DNA of 64,000 bases from Raineyella sp034933565 (GTDB lineage Bacteria; Actinomycetota; Actinomycetes; Propionibacteriales; Propionibacteriaceae). The DNA is taken from NCBI RefSeq assembly GCF_034933565.1, contig NZ_JAYFNG010000013.1:36218-100217 (forward strand). The letters are read 5' to 3'. The notes under the pieces are model-generated. The model made no database searches, was not told the origin of the DNA, and worked only from the letters and a program-made list of their open reading frames with translations. Shown here piece by piece: positions 1-8,185 of this stretch. The stretch's first letter is position 1; every line of letters begins with the position of its first letter. Both the position numbers and the translations under genes were made by a program.

Positions 1-173
1 CTGACGTGGTGTCCGACGTGCCCGAGGCGGTCACCCGGCTGGCCGACTCGGTACGCGCCGGCAGCCCGCTGACCTGGATCAGTGGGCCGTCGGCCACCTC
101 CGACATCGAGCTGAGCCGGGTCGAGGGCGTGCACGGCCCGCGGCACCTGTGGGTGATCCTGATCGACGAGTGA
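1..173 (+). CDS. LutC/LUD-domain protein, C-terminal fragment
   Basis: Only the last 56 or so codons are in the window (reading frame from base 3). The translated tail contains ISGPSATSDIE followed by GVHGPRHLWVILID. This is the conserved C-terminal signature of the LUD domain in LutC/YkgG proteins (GPS-T-DIE ... GVHGP). LutC works with LutA and LutB in oxidising L-lactate to pyruvate. The partner genes would lie upstream, outside the window. The protein ends 23 bases before the convergent zur stop. The 5' end is cut by the window edge. Confidence 0.8.
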   Translation, partial: DVVSDVPEAVTRLADSVRAGSPLTWISGPSATSDIELSRVEGVHGPRHLWVILIDE

Positions 174-195
174 GTGCGTCGCACCGGGAGGTGAC

Positions 196-597
196 TCAGG
201 GGCGGGCGGCCCAGCACTGCGCACAGACGCCGTAGATCTCCAGATCGTGGCGGACGTCGTGGAAGCCGTGCTGGGCCCCCACCCGCTGGGTCCAGGAGTG
301 CACGTCGGGGTCCTCGATCTCGACCGTGCGCCCGCACCGGGTGCAGACCAGATGGTGGTGGTGGTGCTCGGTGACGCAGCGACGGTAGGCGAGTTCCCCG
401 TCAGCGGTGCGCAGGGCGTCGATCTCCCCGGCGTCGGCCATCGCCTGCAGCGCCCGGTAGACCGTCGTCAGCCCGACCTGGTCGCCCCGCTCGCGCAGCA
501 GGTCGTGCACCTGCTGCGCGGTCCGGAACTCCTCGGCCTCGTCCATCGCCCGGCGCACCGCCTCACGCTGCCGGGTCGTCCGCTGGCCCACGGTCAT
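196..597 (-). CDS. zur: Fur-family zinc uptake regulator (Zur)
   Basis: This 133-residue protein has the Fur-family layout: an N-terminal winged helix (TTRQREAVRRAMDE, then TTVYRALQAMADAGEID) and a C-terminal metal and dimer domain with HHHHHLVCTRCG and a final CAQCW. The two CxxC pairs form the structural zinc site. The run of five histidines is typical of actinobacterial Zur. It lies 83 bases downstream of the zinc permease gene on the same strand, so it is probably the last gene of the znuACB operon and represses it when zinc is plentiful. Zur is preferred over Fur because of this zinc-transport context and the Zur-like palindrome at the operon promoter. Confidence 0.9.
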   Translation of the reverse strand: MTVGQRTTRQREAVRRAMDEAEEFRTAQQVHDLLRERGDQVGLTTVYRALQAMADAGEIDALRTADGELAYRRCVTEHHHHHLVCTRCGRTVEIEDPDVHSWTQRVGAQHGFHDVRHDLEIYGVCAQCWAARP

Positions 598-653
598 CCC
601 GCCACCTCCTGTCCCGTTGTTCGTGGCGCTCGCTGTCGTGGCGCTCGATGTCC

Positions 654-694
654 GTCGTGCGCTCAGTGTTCGTCGTGCGCTCAGTGTTCGTCGT
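654..694. repeat. 18-bp tandem repeat duplicating the znuB 3' end
   Basis: The unit GTCGTGCGCTCAGTGTTC occurs perfectly twice in tandem (654-671 and 672-689) and then starts a third time. Degenerate copies continue to about 619. On the minus strand each unit contains the last codons and the stop of znuB (Asp-Glu-His-stop). The array is therefore a duplication of the gene's own 3' end, probably made by replication slippage. It fills most of the znuB-zur gap. Confidence 0.75.
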
Positions 695-1673
695 AGTGGT
701 CGCCGTGCATCGCGTGGCGGTGGCCGTCGTGCACGTAGTCGACATGGTCGCCGTGACGCACCGCGGGGTGGTGGCAGTCGGGTCCGCCGTGGACGTGGGC
801 GTGGCCCTCCGCGTGGTCGTGCGGCGCCGGGACGATCTCGTCGACGACCGGGACGGCGCGGTCGGCGTGGCGCCGCCGGGTCAGCGCGCCGCCGATCGGC
901 AGCGAGACGATGAAGACCGCGATCGCGATCAGCACGATCAGTGCCCCGGGCGGGGCGTTCCAGTAGAACGAGCCGACGATGCCGCCGGTCGCGGAGAGCA
1001 CCCCGATGGCCATCCCCAGCACCATCGTCAGCCAGAAGCCGGTGACCAGGTTGCGGCTCGCCGCGATCGGCACCACCATCAGGGCGCTGACCAGCAGCAG
1101 GCCGACGGTCCGCATCGACAGCGAGATCGCCACCGCCGCAAGGATGACGGTGAGGTAGTTGTAGAACCGGATCGGCAGGCCCAGGGTGCGGGCGTACTCC
1201 TCGTCGGTCGCCACCGCGAACAGCCGGTCGGCCAGCCCGACCGACACCACCAGGGCGACGACGGTGAGCACCACGATCATCAGCAGGTCGCCGTCGCTGA
1301 TCGTGGTGATCGACCCGAAGAGGTACTGGTTCAGGCCGCCGGCGCCGGCCAGGCCGGACATGAAGACACCGCCGGCCAGACCGCCGTAGAACAGGATCGC
1401 CAGCCCGACGTCGCCCGAGGCGCGCTGGTGCTGGCGCAGGTACTCGATCAGCACGGCACCGAGAATCGCCACGGTGATCGCCACCGGCAGCGGAGAGGTG
1501 CCGGTGAGCAACGCCAGGCCGACCCCGGCGAGGGCCACGTGACCCAGGCCGTCGCCCAGCAGGCTGAGCCGCTTCTGGACGATGTAGATGCCGATCGTCG
1601 GCGCGATCAGGCCGGTGAGCAGCGCCCCGATCAGGGCGCGCACCATGAACGGGTAGCTGAGGATCGTCGTCAT
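681..1673 (-). CDS. znuB: Zinc/manganese ABC transporter permease (ZnuB family)
   Basis: This 330-residue protein of the ABC-3 permease family has about eight hydrophobic segments between residues 10 and 280. It forms the membrane channel for zinc entry with the adjacent ATPase and binding protein. The start overlaps the ATPase stop in an ATGA junction, indicating translational coupling. The C-terminal 50 residues are a hydrophilic, His/Asp-rich tail (HDHAEGHAHVHGG, then many further His-containing groups) that would face the cytoplasm and could bind zinc. Such tails are variable among homologues. The regulator and operon context favour zinc over manganese. Confidence 0.9.
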   Translation of the reverse strand: MTTILSYPFMVRALIGALLTGLIAPTIGIYIVQKRLSLLGDGLGHVALAGVGLALLTGTSPLPVAITVAILGAVLIEYLRQHQRASGDVGLAILFYGGLAGGVFMSGLAGAGGLNQYLFGSITTISDGDLLMIVVLTVVALVVSVGLADRLFAVATDEEYARTLGLPIRFYNYLTVILAAVAISLSMRTVGLLLVSALMVVPIAASRNLVTGFWLTMVLGMAIGVLSATGGIVGSFYWNAPPGALIVLIAIAVFIVSLPIGGALTRRRHADRAVPVVDEIVPAPHDHAEGHAHVHGGPDCHHPAVRHGDHVDYVHDGHRHAMHGDHYDEH

Positions 1674-2491
1674 GCGTCCTCCTGTTCGGGCTCGGGGAAG
1701 GACGGGTACGCCGGCACCCAGTCGTTGTGGGAGGAGACGTGCTCCGGCGGCAGGTGGTGCTCGTGCGGGAGGTCGGGGTCGAAGCCCACTCCGTCGAACA
1801 CCAGTCGGCCGTCCTGCAGCAGCAGACTGCGCCGGACCAGGTCGGCGAACGGACCGTGCTCGTGCAGCACGACCAGGACGGTGAGTCGGCGGTCGGCGGT
1901 GAGCGTACGCAGCAGGTCGGCCAGCGACTGCTGGGTGGCCACGTCGACCCCGGCCAACGGCTCGTCCATCACCAGCAGCTCCGGGTCGGTGGCCAGCGCC
2001 CGGGCGATCAGCGCCCGGCGCCGTTGCCCACCGGAGAGGTGCGCCAGCTGGGTGCCGGCCTTCGCCGTCAGTCCCACCTCGCGGATGGCCCGGTCGACCG
2101 CTTCCCGGTCGGCCCGGCGCGGCGGCATGAACGGACGTCGCAGCGGCAGCCGCCCGGCGGCGACGATCTCGCGTACGGTCGCGGTGAGCAGCCCCGGATC
2201 GACGTGCTGGGGGACGTAGCCGATCCGGCGCCAGTCGTGGAACTCGTGCTGCGGCACGCCGAACAGCTCGATCCGGCCGCGCTGGTGCGGGACCAGCCGC
2301 AGGACGGCCCGCAGCAGGGTGGTCTTGCCCGATCCGTTGGCGCCCAGCAGGGCGACGAACTCACCCGGGCCGATGTCGGCCGAGACGCCACGGACGATGG
2401 GCAGTCCGCCCAGGGTGACCGAGACGTCGCGCAGGCTGACCACTGCTGCATCGGTGCCGGGCGGCGTCGGGCTCCCGGGCATCACCGGCAT
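1670..2491 (-). CDS. znuC: Zinc ABC transporter ATP-binding protein
   Basis: This 273-residue ABC ATPase has a Walker A motif (GANGSGKTT, near residue 51), a Q-loop (YVPQHV), the signature LSGGQRRR and a Walker B motif (LLVMDEPLAGVD). It energises zinc uptake by the neighbouring permease. Two ATG codons are close together at the N-terminus. The start at 2491 overlaps the binding-protein gene by 10 bases. The internal ATG at 2482 would give a TGATG coupling with a 1-base overlap, so the real start may be three codons further in. The C-terminus has an extra His/Pro-rich stretch (PHEHHLPPEH). Confidence 0.9.
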   Translation of the reverse strand: MPVMPGSPTPPGTDAAVVSLRDVSVTLGGLPIVRGVSADIGPGEFVALLGANGSGKTTLLRAVLRLVPHQRGRIELFGVPQHEFHDWRRIGYVPQHVDPGLLTATVREIVAAGRLPLRRPFMPPRRADREAVDRAIREVGLTAKAGTQLAHLSGGQRRRALIARALATDPELLVMDEPLAGVDVATQQSLADLLRTLTADRRLTVLVVLHEHGPFADLVRRSLLLQDGRLVFDGVGFDPDLPHEHHLPPEHVSSHNDWVPAYPSFPEPEQEDA

Positions 2492-3426
2492 CCGTTGGCG
2501 GTCCGGAGGGACTGCAGGTTCGCGCGCATCACCCCAAGGTAGTCGGCGCCGCGCGAGGTGTCCGTCGGCCTGGCCTCGAGCGGGTCGAGGACGTCGGTCC
2601 GCAGGCCGACATCCTGGGCGATGGACCGGGAGACCGCGGGGGAGACGGCGGTCTCGTAGAAGATCGTGGTGATCCCCTCGCGCTTGGCCAGGTCCTGCAC
2701 CTCGGCGATCCGGGCAGCGGTCGGCTCGACCGTCGCGTCCAGGCCGCGGATGGAGATCTGCTGCAGGTTGTAGCGCTGGGCCAGGTAGCCGAACGCCTCG
2801 TGGGAGGTGACGAACCCGCGGCGCTCGCAGGTGGCCAGGCCGGCGGAGTAGTCGCCGTCCAGGGCCTTGAGCTCAGCGGTGACCGTGTCGGTGTTCGCCC
2901 GGTAGCTGTCGGTGCCCGCGGGGTCGAGGGCGACCAGCTCGTCGCGGACCGCCGTCGCCATGGTGACCATGTTGGTGGGATCGAGCCACACGTGCGGGTC
3001 GGCCGCGTGGTCGTGGGCGGAGGTGGGAGTCTCGAGGTCGTGGCCGGCGGCCGTCTCGGTGGTGTCGAGGTTCTGCACCAGGGTGCGGGTGTCCAGGGCC
3101 CGGCCCCGGGTGCCCTGACCGACCGCGTTGTCGACGGCGGCCTGGAAGGCGGACTCGTAGATGATCAGGTCGCCCCGGGTCGTCACATCGGCGACCTGCT
3201 GGGGGGTCAGCTCGAGGTCGTGCGCCTCGCCGCCGGGTGGCAGCAGGCCCTCCACCGTGACGCGATCGCCACCGATCTGGCGGGCCAGCCACTCGTACGG
3301 ATAGATCGCGGCGACGACCCGCTTCGGCCCGGACGACGGGGCGGACGAGGGGGAACCAGCACAGGCGCCCAGCAGAGCGACGGCGGCCAGGGCGGAGACA
3401 CCGGCGAGGACACGTGAACCGTTCAT
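2482..3426 (-). CDS. znuA: Zinc ABC transporter substrate-binding lipoprotein
   Basis: This 314-residue cluster A-I solute-binding protein starts at MNGSRVLAG. That start puts a lipoprotein signal with lipobox LLGAC at the N-terminus, and a leaderless promoter ends exactly there. The open frame extends another 54 codons upstream but would bury the signal peptide. Likely zinc ligands are the His of GGEAHDLELTP, the His of DPHVWLDP, the His of TSHEAFGYL and an acidic residue near TIFYETAVSP. A short His/Asp-rich segment (GHDLETPTSAHDHAADPH) corresponds to the ZnuA metal-loading loop. It captures zinc outside the membrane and delivers it to ZnuB. It is the first gene of the operon. Confidence 0.92.
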   Translation of the reverse strand: MNGSRVLAGVSALAAVALLGACAGSPSSAPSSGPKRVVAAIYPYEWLARQIGGDRVTVEGLLPPGGEAHDLELTPQQVADVTTRGDLIIYESAFQAAVDNAVGQGTRGRALDTRTLVQNLDTTETAAGHDLETPTSAHDHAADPHVWLDPTNMVTMATAVRDELVALDPAGTDSYRANTDTVTAELKALDGDYSAGLATCERRGFVTSHEAFGYLAQRYNLQQISIRGLDATVEPTAARIAEVQDLAKREGITTIFYETAVSPAVSRSIAQDVGLRTDVLDPLEARPTDTSRGADYLGVMRANLQSLRTANGCR

Positions 3427-3462
3427 GAAAATCATTCTCAACAAGATGGGAATGAATGTCAA
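3426..3462 (-). promoter_or_regulatory. znuA promoter with Zur-box palindrome(s)
   Basis: On the minus strand a -35 TTGACA (3457-3462) and a -10 GAGAAT (3434-3439) are separated by 17 bases. The predicted transcript starts at or next to the znuA ATG at 3426, and no Shine-Dalgarno is present. The 15-bp sequence TGAAAATCATTCTCA (3426-3440) is a 7-1-7 palindrome with one mismatch and closely resembles actinobacterial Zur boxes. It covers the -10 and the start point. A weaker relative, TGGGAATGAATGTCA (3447-3461), lies exactly 21 bp away and overlaps the -35, so two Zur dimers could bind side by side. Confidence 0.8.
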
Positions 3463-3507
3463 TATCGGGTGGTCGAGGCAGCAGGTGGCCGGGGTAGTCT
3501 GCTTCCC

Positions 3508-3819
3508 GTGCTGGTGATCCATCGCTTCCGGGTCCCCGCGGATCGTACGGCGGAGTTCGCCGCGGCCGCCGACGTGGCCGTCGACCACTTCCGGGCCCGC
3601 CCCGGGGTGGCCGGCGTCGACCTGGTCCGCAACCTCGACGACCCCCTGCTCTGGGCCCTGGTGACCCGGTGGGACGACCCGCTCAGCTACCGGCGGGCGA
3701 TCGGCGGCGCGGTCGCCACGTATGCGCTGATGCCGGTGATGGCGTACGCCCTGGACGAGCCGAGTGCCTACCTGCCGGCCGACGAGCTGGGGGACAACGT
3801 CCCCCGGGGCACCGTCTGA
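3508..3819 (+). CDS. ABM-domain (antibiotic biosynthesis monooxygenase-like) protein
   Basis: This 103-residue protein is a single ferredoxin-like alpha/beta barrel of the ABM superfamily. It begins VLVIHRFRVP, with the typical central HFRARPGVAGVDLVRNLDDPLLWALVTRWDD pattern around residues 30-60. The family includes small monooxygenases and many uncharacterised actinobacterial proteins, so the substrate is unknown. The GTG at 3508 is chosen because TAGTCT lies 7 bases before it, a leaderless layout repeated across the window. The longer frame from 3469 adds a low-complexity extension. It is divergent from znuA and upstream of glyS. Confidence 0.7.
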   Translation: MLVIHRFRVPADRTAEFAAAADVAVDHFRARPGVAGVDLVRNLDDPLLWALVTRWDDPLSYRRAIGGAVATYALMPVMAYALDEPSAYLPADELGDNVPRGTV

Positions 3820-3902
3820 CGCTGTGGCGGGGGTGGTCGGCTAGGCTGGCCGCCGGTGGCATCAGCCGGATGCCCCCGGACAGACAGACGGAGTGAAAAC
3901 AC

Positions 3903-5291
3903 GTGGCCCCGAGCAAGCTCGACAATGTCATTTCCCTCGCCAAGCGGCGCGGCTTCGTTTTCCCCAGCGGCGAGATCTACGGTGGCACGAGGTCGGCCTG
4001 GGACTACGGACCCTACGGCGTCGAGCTGAAGGAGAACATCAAGCGCCAGTGGTGGAAGTGGATGGTCACCGGGCGCGAGGACATCGTCGGCCTGGACTCT
4101 TCGATCATCCTGCCCCGTGAGGTCTGGGTGGCCTCCGGTCACGTGGGGGTGTTCACCGACCCGCTCACCGAGTGCCTCTCCTGCCACAAGCGGCTGCGGG
4201 CCGACCACCTGCAGGAGGACTACGCCGCCAAGCATGACGTCGCCGATCCCGACCAGGTGGCACTGTCCGAGGTCAACTGCCCCAACTGCGGGGTCAAGGG
4301 CCAGTGGACCGAGCCGCGGGACTTCAACATGATGCTGAAGACCTATCTCGGCCCGGTCGAGGATGAGTCCGGCCTGCACTACCTGCGCCCCGAGACCGCC
4401 CAGGGCATCTTCGTCACCTTCAAGAACGTGATGACCGCGGCGCGCAAGAAGCCGCCGTTCGGTATCGGCCAGGTGGGCAAGTCCGTCCGCAACGAGATCA
4501 CCCCCGGCAACTTCATCTTCCGCACCCGCGAGTTCGAGCAGATGGAGATGGAGTTCTTCGTCGAGCCGGGGACCGACGAGGAGTGGCACCAGTACTGGAT
4601 CGACAACCGCCACCAGTGGTACGTCGAGCTCGGCATCGACCCGGCCAACCTGCGGTTCTACGAGCACCCCAAGGAGAAGCTCTCCCACTACTCGAAGCGC
4701 ACCGTCGACATCGAGTACCGGTTCGGTTTCCAGGGCTCCGACTGGGGCGAGCTGGAGGGCGTGGCCAACCGCACCGACTTCGACCTGGGCACCCACTCCG
4801 AGCACTCCGGCACCGTCCTGGAGTACTTCGACCAGGCCAAGGGTGAGCACTACACGCCGTACGTCATCGAGCCGGCGGCCGGCCTGACCCGCTCGCTGAT
4901 GGCCTTCCTCACCGACGCGTACGTCGAGGACGAGGCGCCCAATGCCAAGGGTGGCGTCGACAAGCGTACGGTGCTGAAGCTCGACCCGCGCCTCGCGCCG
5001 GTGAAGGCCGCGGTGCTGCCGCTGTCGCGCAACGAGGACCTCACCCCGAAGGCCAAGGAGCTGGCGGCGCAGCTGCGCAAGCACTGGAACGTGGACTTCG
5101 ACGACGCACAGGCGATCGGCAAGCGCTACCGTCGTCAGGACGAGATCGGCACCCCGTACTGCGTGACCGTCGACTTCGACACCCTCCAGGACCAGGCCGT
5201 CACCGTGCGCGAGCGTGACACAATGACCCAGGAGCGGGTCGCGATCGCCCAGGTCGAGTCGTACCTGGCCGGCAAGCTCATCGGCTGCTGA
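3903..5291 (+). CDS. glyS: Glycyl-tRNA synthetase
   Basis: This 462-residue class II synthetase of the single-chain alpha2 type charges tRNA-Gly. Motif 1 lies near VASGHVGVFTDPLTEC. A zinc-binding insert carries CLSCHKR and CPNCG (residues 93-130). Motif 2 is the segment FGIGQVGKSVRNEITPGNFI. Motif 3 includes EPAAGLTRSLMAFL. A C-terminal anticodon-binding domain follows from about residue 350. The GTG start at 3903 has GGAG about 9 bases upstream. The length matches bacterial GlyQS-independent enzymes. No T-box leader is visible in the 83-base upstream gap; it holds only a short GGCAT/ATGCC hairpin. Confidence 0.97.
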   Translation: MAPSKLDNVISLAKRRGFVFPSGEIYGGTRSAWDYGPYGVELKENIKRQWWKWMVTGREDIVGLDSSIILPREVWVASGHVGVFTDPLTECLSCHKRLRADHLQEDYAAKHDVADPDQVALSEVNCPNCGVKGQWTEPRDFNMMLKTYLGPVEDESGLHYLRPETAQGIFVTFKNVMTAARKKPPFGIGQVGKSVRNEITPGNFIFRTREFEQMEMEFFVEPGTDEEWHQYWIDNRHQWYVELGIDPANLRFYEHPKEKLSHYSKRTVDIEYRFGFQGSDWGELEGVANRTDFDLGTHSEHSGTVLEYFDQAKGEHYTPYVIEPAAGLTRSLMAFLTDAYVEDEAPNAKGGVDKRTVLKLDPRLAPVKAAVLPLSRNEDLTPKAKELAAQLRKHWNVDFDDAQAIGKRYRRQDEIGTPYCVTVDFDTLQDQAVTVRERDTMTQERVAIAQVESYLAGKLIGC

Positions 5292-5327
5292 GCCCTGCGG
5301 GCCGGCACTGCGCGAGGGAGGACTGGG

Positions 5328-5618
5328 ATGGCCAAGTCGTCGGATCCCGATGCCGAGGCGGAGAAGATGCGCCGGATGGGTGAATGGCTGGACACGGTGG
5401 TCGCTGAGCTGGGCATCGCCCCGGAGGTGCTCGACCGGATCCGTACGCCGATGCTCGACATGATCGCGGAGGTGGCGCACGGGCCCAGCCGTCCCGGAGC
5501 GCCGCTGACCGCGATGCTCGTCGGCCTGGTCTCCGATCCCACCGACACCGAGGCGATCCTCGCCCGGGTCGCCCGGGTCCGTGCCCTGGCCGCCGACTGG
5601 TCCAGCGCCGAGGCCTGA
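5328..5618 (+). CDS. DUF6457 domain protein
   Basis: This 96-residue helical protein contains the pattern WLDTVVAELGIAP, MLDMIAEVAHG and RPGAPLTAMLVGL, which matches my recollection of DUF6457. That family is a small actinobacterial domain found alone or fused to MobA-like molybdenum cofactor proteins. No biochemical role is known. It starts 36 bases after glyS with a clear GAGGA ribosome-binding site and could be co-transcribed with it. It ends with a convergent gap of about 130 bases before the Nudix gene. Confidence 0.7.
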   Translation: MAKSSDPDAEAEKMRRMGEWLDTVVAELGIAPEVLDRIRTPMLDMIAEVAHGPSRPGAPLTAMLVGLVSDPTDTEAILARVARVRALAADWSSAEA

Positions 5619-5750
5619 CCTCTTCCCCCGGGCAGAGGACTGGTCTCTTCTCCGGGCCGGTCGGGCCGCGTACGGCTCAGGTCGTGTCGTTCAGGCGGTG
5701 CGGTGCGGGCGGTGCGGTTCGGACCATGTGTCGGCGTCAGGCCGTGCCGG

Positions 5751-6239
5751 TCAGGCGACGTACGGTCCGAGCCGGGTCTCGGGTCGGTCCTCCAGGACCA
5801 CCCGGACCCGGCTCGTGTGCACCGGGTCCATCGGTGGCAGCCGGTCGATCGGGAAGAACCGTGCCTCGGTGGTCTCCTCCAGGTCCGGGCGTGGTTCACC
5901 GGACAGCCAGCGGCACCGGAAGATGTGGTCGATGTACTGGGTCTGGTCGCCGTTCTCGTAGGTGACCACATCGGTCACGGTGACCCAGGCCAGCCGCTCG
6001 ACCTCGGCCACCACCCCCGCTTCCTCGTGCACCTCCCGGACCGCCGCGGCGTACGGTTCCTCGCCGGGATCGATGATGCCGGCGACGGGCGTCCACATGC
6101 TGTTGTCGGCCCGCCGGACCAGCAGGGTCTCGGGGCCCCGCGACCCGTCGCGGAGCACGACGGCCGTGCAGCCGGACAGCCACAGCAGTTCGTGGCCGAG
6201 CTTCGCCCGCTGGCGCAGGATGAACTCCGGGGTGGCCAT
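5751..6239 (-). CDS. Nudix hydrolase
   Basis: This 162-residue protein has a complete Nudix box: G-x5-E-x7-R-E-V-x-E-E-A-G-V, read from GIIDPGEEPYAAAVREVHEE onwards, around residues 57-80. It would hydrolyse a nucleoside-diphosphate-linked substrate, which cannot be named from sequence. The start MATPEFILRQ overlaps the HAD gene stop in a TGATG junction, so the two are translationally coupled. This suggests a joint housecleaning or metabolite-repair unit. The same frame is open upstream for another 160 codons, but that part is antisense-like shadow of the HAD gene. Confidence 0.9.
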   Translation of the reverse strand: MATPEFILRQRAKLGHELLWLSGCTAVVLRDGSRGPETLLVRRADNSMWTPVAGIIDPGEEPYAAAVREVHEEAGVVAEVERLAWVTVTDVVTYENGDQTQYIDHIFRCRWLSGEPRPDLEETTEARFFPIDRLPPMDPVHTSRVRVVLEDRPETRLGPYVA

Positions 6240-6895
6240 CAGCGCAGCCCCTCCACCAGGTCGAGGGTGACATCGTCGAGGTGGGGGACCACGGCGTCGG
6301 CCAGCTCCAGGGCGCCCGGCGCGGGCGGGAAGTCGGGCCGGGGCACCGCGATCACCGCCATCCCCGCGGCTGCGGCGGCGCGCAGGCCGTTGCTGGAGTC
6401 CTCGATCGCCACGCACTGCGCGGGATCGGCACCGAGCAGCTCGCAGGCACGCAGGTAGCCGTCCGGGGCCGGCTTGCCCCGGCCCACCTCCTCGGTCGAG
6501 ACGGTGACCCGGAACTCCGCAGCGATCCCCAGGATGGTCAGGCTGACGTCGATCAGCCGCCGGGGCGAGGAGGACGCGAGCCCCAGCGGCCACCGTGCGG
6601 CGAGTCGCCGGACCGCGTCGACGGCGCCCGGCAGAGCCGGCAGGTCCACCGCGTAGCGCTGTGCCAGCGCGTCGATCGTGCGGCGGGCGGCCTCCTCGGC
6701 GGTGCCGCTCAGGCCCACCGTGCCGACCAGGTAGCCACTCCACTCCTGGGTGCTCATCCCCATCATCGCCCGGGTGGCCCCGGCCGGCCAGGGCAGGCCC
6801 TCTTCAGCCGCCAGGCCGCGGCGCACCTCGTCCCAGACGCTCTCGGTGTCGGTGAGGACACCGTCCATGTCGAAGACGACTGCGCGGGGGGTCAT
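6239..6895 (-). CDS. HAD-superfamily hydrolase (beta-phosphoglucomutase/phosphatase type)
   Basis: This 218-residue protein has HAD motif I as FDMDGVLTDTE (residues 9-19), motif II near LASSSPRRLI, a Lys in motif III (GRGKPAPDGY) and motif IV as AIEDSSNGLRAA. The cap is a small helical C1 insertion, as in beta-phosphoglucomutase and sugar-phosphate phosphatases. The substrate is not identifiable. CAGGAT sits six bases before the ATG, a leaderless arrangement. It forms a two-gene unit with the downstream Nudix gene. Confidence 0.88.
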   Translation of the reverse strand: MTPRAVVFDMDGVLTDTESVWDEVRRGLAAEEGLPWPAGATRAMMGMSTQEWSGYLVGTVGLSGTAEEAARRTIDALAQRYAVDLPALPGAVDAVRRLAARWPLGLASSSPRRLIDVSLTILGIAAEFRVTVSTEEVGRGKPAPDGYLRACELLGADPAQCVAIEDSSNGLRAAAAAGMAVIAVPRPDFPPAPGALELADAVVPHLDDVTLDLVEGLR

Positions 6896-6955
6896 GGTGC
6901 CATCCTGTCACGTCGCGACTGTCGGGGGCGTGGGCACTCCGCGTACAATCGCCCG

Positions 6956-8137
6956 GTGCTCCTGACCGCTCCGCCCGCCCCGCTCGGCGTGCCCGCCCCG
7001 CTGGCCCTTTCGGCTCCGTCCCGGCCGGACGCGGTGGTCGTCGACACCCCGGTCGTGCTCGCACCGATGGCCGGGGTGACCAATGCCGCCTTCCGGGAGC
7101 TGTGCGCCGAGCAGGGCGCCGGCCTGTACGTCTGCGAGATGATCACCTCCCGCGGCCTGGTCGAGCGCGACCGCAAGTCGCTGGAGATGCTGGCGTTCTC
7201 GCCCGCCGAGAAGGTCCGGTCGGTGCAGCTCTACGGCGTCGACCCGGCGGTGATGGGAGCCGCGACGGAGATCCTCTGTGCCGAGTTCGGGGTGGACCAT
7301 GTCGACCTCAACTTCGGCTGCCCGGTGCCCAAGGTCACCCGGAAGGGCGGCGGCGGGGTGCTGCCCTGGAAGCGTGATCTGCTCGGCGAGATCCTCCGGT
7401 CGACCGTGCGGGCCGCCGACCGCCACGGTGTCCCGGTGACGATGAAGACCCGGGTCGGCATCGACGACGACCACCGGTACTTCCTGGACGCCGGTCGGAT
7501 CGCCGAGGACGCCGGGATCGCCGCGATCTGCCTGCACGGGCGTACGGTCGCCCAGGCCTACTCCTCCGACGCCGACCGGGACGCGATGGCCGAGCTCGTC
7601 GGGCACGTCTCGATCCCGGTGCTCGGCAACGGGGACATCTGGGAGGCTGCCGACGCCCTGGAGATGGTCCGGCAGACCGGGGTCGCCGGGGTCGAGATCG
7701 GCCGCGGCTGCCTCGGCCGGCCCTGGCTGTTCCGTGATCTCGCCGACGCGTTCGCCGGCCGGGCGACCCGCACCCTGCCGACCCTCGGCGAGGTCGCGGC
7801 GATGTTCCGTCGCCACGGTGAACTGCTCGCCGGGTTGATGGGGGAGCGGCGCGGCCTGACCGACCTGCGCAAGCATGTCGCCTGGTACTTCAAGGGCTTC
7901 CCGGTCGGGGGTGATGTCCGACGCGGTCTGGCGATGGTCTCCTCGTTCGCCGAGCTCGACGATCTGCTGGGTCGGCTCGACCCGACAGTGGCCTTCCCGG
8001 ACACCGCCGTCGGGGTGGCCCGGGGCCGGCAGGGGTCGCCACGGGACCGCGTCGCCATGCCGGAGGGCTGGCTGGCCGACACCTGCGGGCTCGGCGAGGA
8101 CCTGTCCGCCGCGGAGCTCGGCGTCTCCGGCGGCTGA
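6956..8137 (+). CDS. dusB: tRNA-dihydrouridine synthase (DusB type)
   Basis: This 393-residue flavoprotein reduces uridines in tRNA D-loops. It shows VLAPMAGVTNAAFRELC at the FMN-binding barrel start, the active-site Cys in the segment VDLNFGCPVPKVTRKGGG, and MKTRVGID with CLHGRT as phosphate- and flavin-contacting motifs. The GTG at 6956 is chosen because a perfect -10 TACAAT ends six bases before it; the frame is open for 225 more codons upstream but overlaps the HAD gene. The C-terminal helical domain (residues 290-350) binds RNA. Subfamily assignment to DusB is by overall pattern. Confidence 0.92.
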   Translation: MLLTAPPAPLGVPAPLALSAPSRPDAVVVDTPVVLAPMAGVTNAAFRELCAEQGAGLYVCEMITSRGLVERDRKSLEMLAFSPAEKVRSVQLYGVDPAVMGAATEILCAEFGVDHVDLNFGCPVPKVTRKGGGGVLPWKRDLLGEILRSTVRAADRHGVPVTMKTRVGIDDDHRYFLDAGRIAEDAGIAAICLHGRTVAQAYSSDADRDAMAELVGHVSIPVLGNGDIWEAADALEMVRQTGVAGVEIGRGCLGRPWLFRDLADAFAGRATRTLPTLGEVAAMFRRHGELLAGLMGERRGLTDLRKHVAWYFKGFPVGGDVRRGLAMVSSFAELDDLLGRLDPTVAFPDTAVGVARGRQGSPRDRVAMPEGWLADTCGLGEDLSAAELGVSGG

Positions 8138-8185
8138 GTCCTTCGCTCGGGGCCGATGTCAGGGGCTGCTGGCAGGATGGAGGGC

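Noticed and set aside
563..745. Thr-rich 60-codon minus-strand ORF between znuB and zur
   Set aside because: It arises from the tandem repeat and overlaps both real genes in other frames.
3820..3902. T-box leader for glycyl-tRNA synthetase
   Set aside because: The gap is only 83 bases with no T-box sequence or long stem; just a small hairpin.
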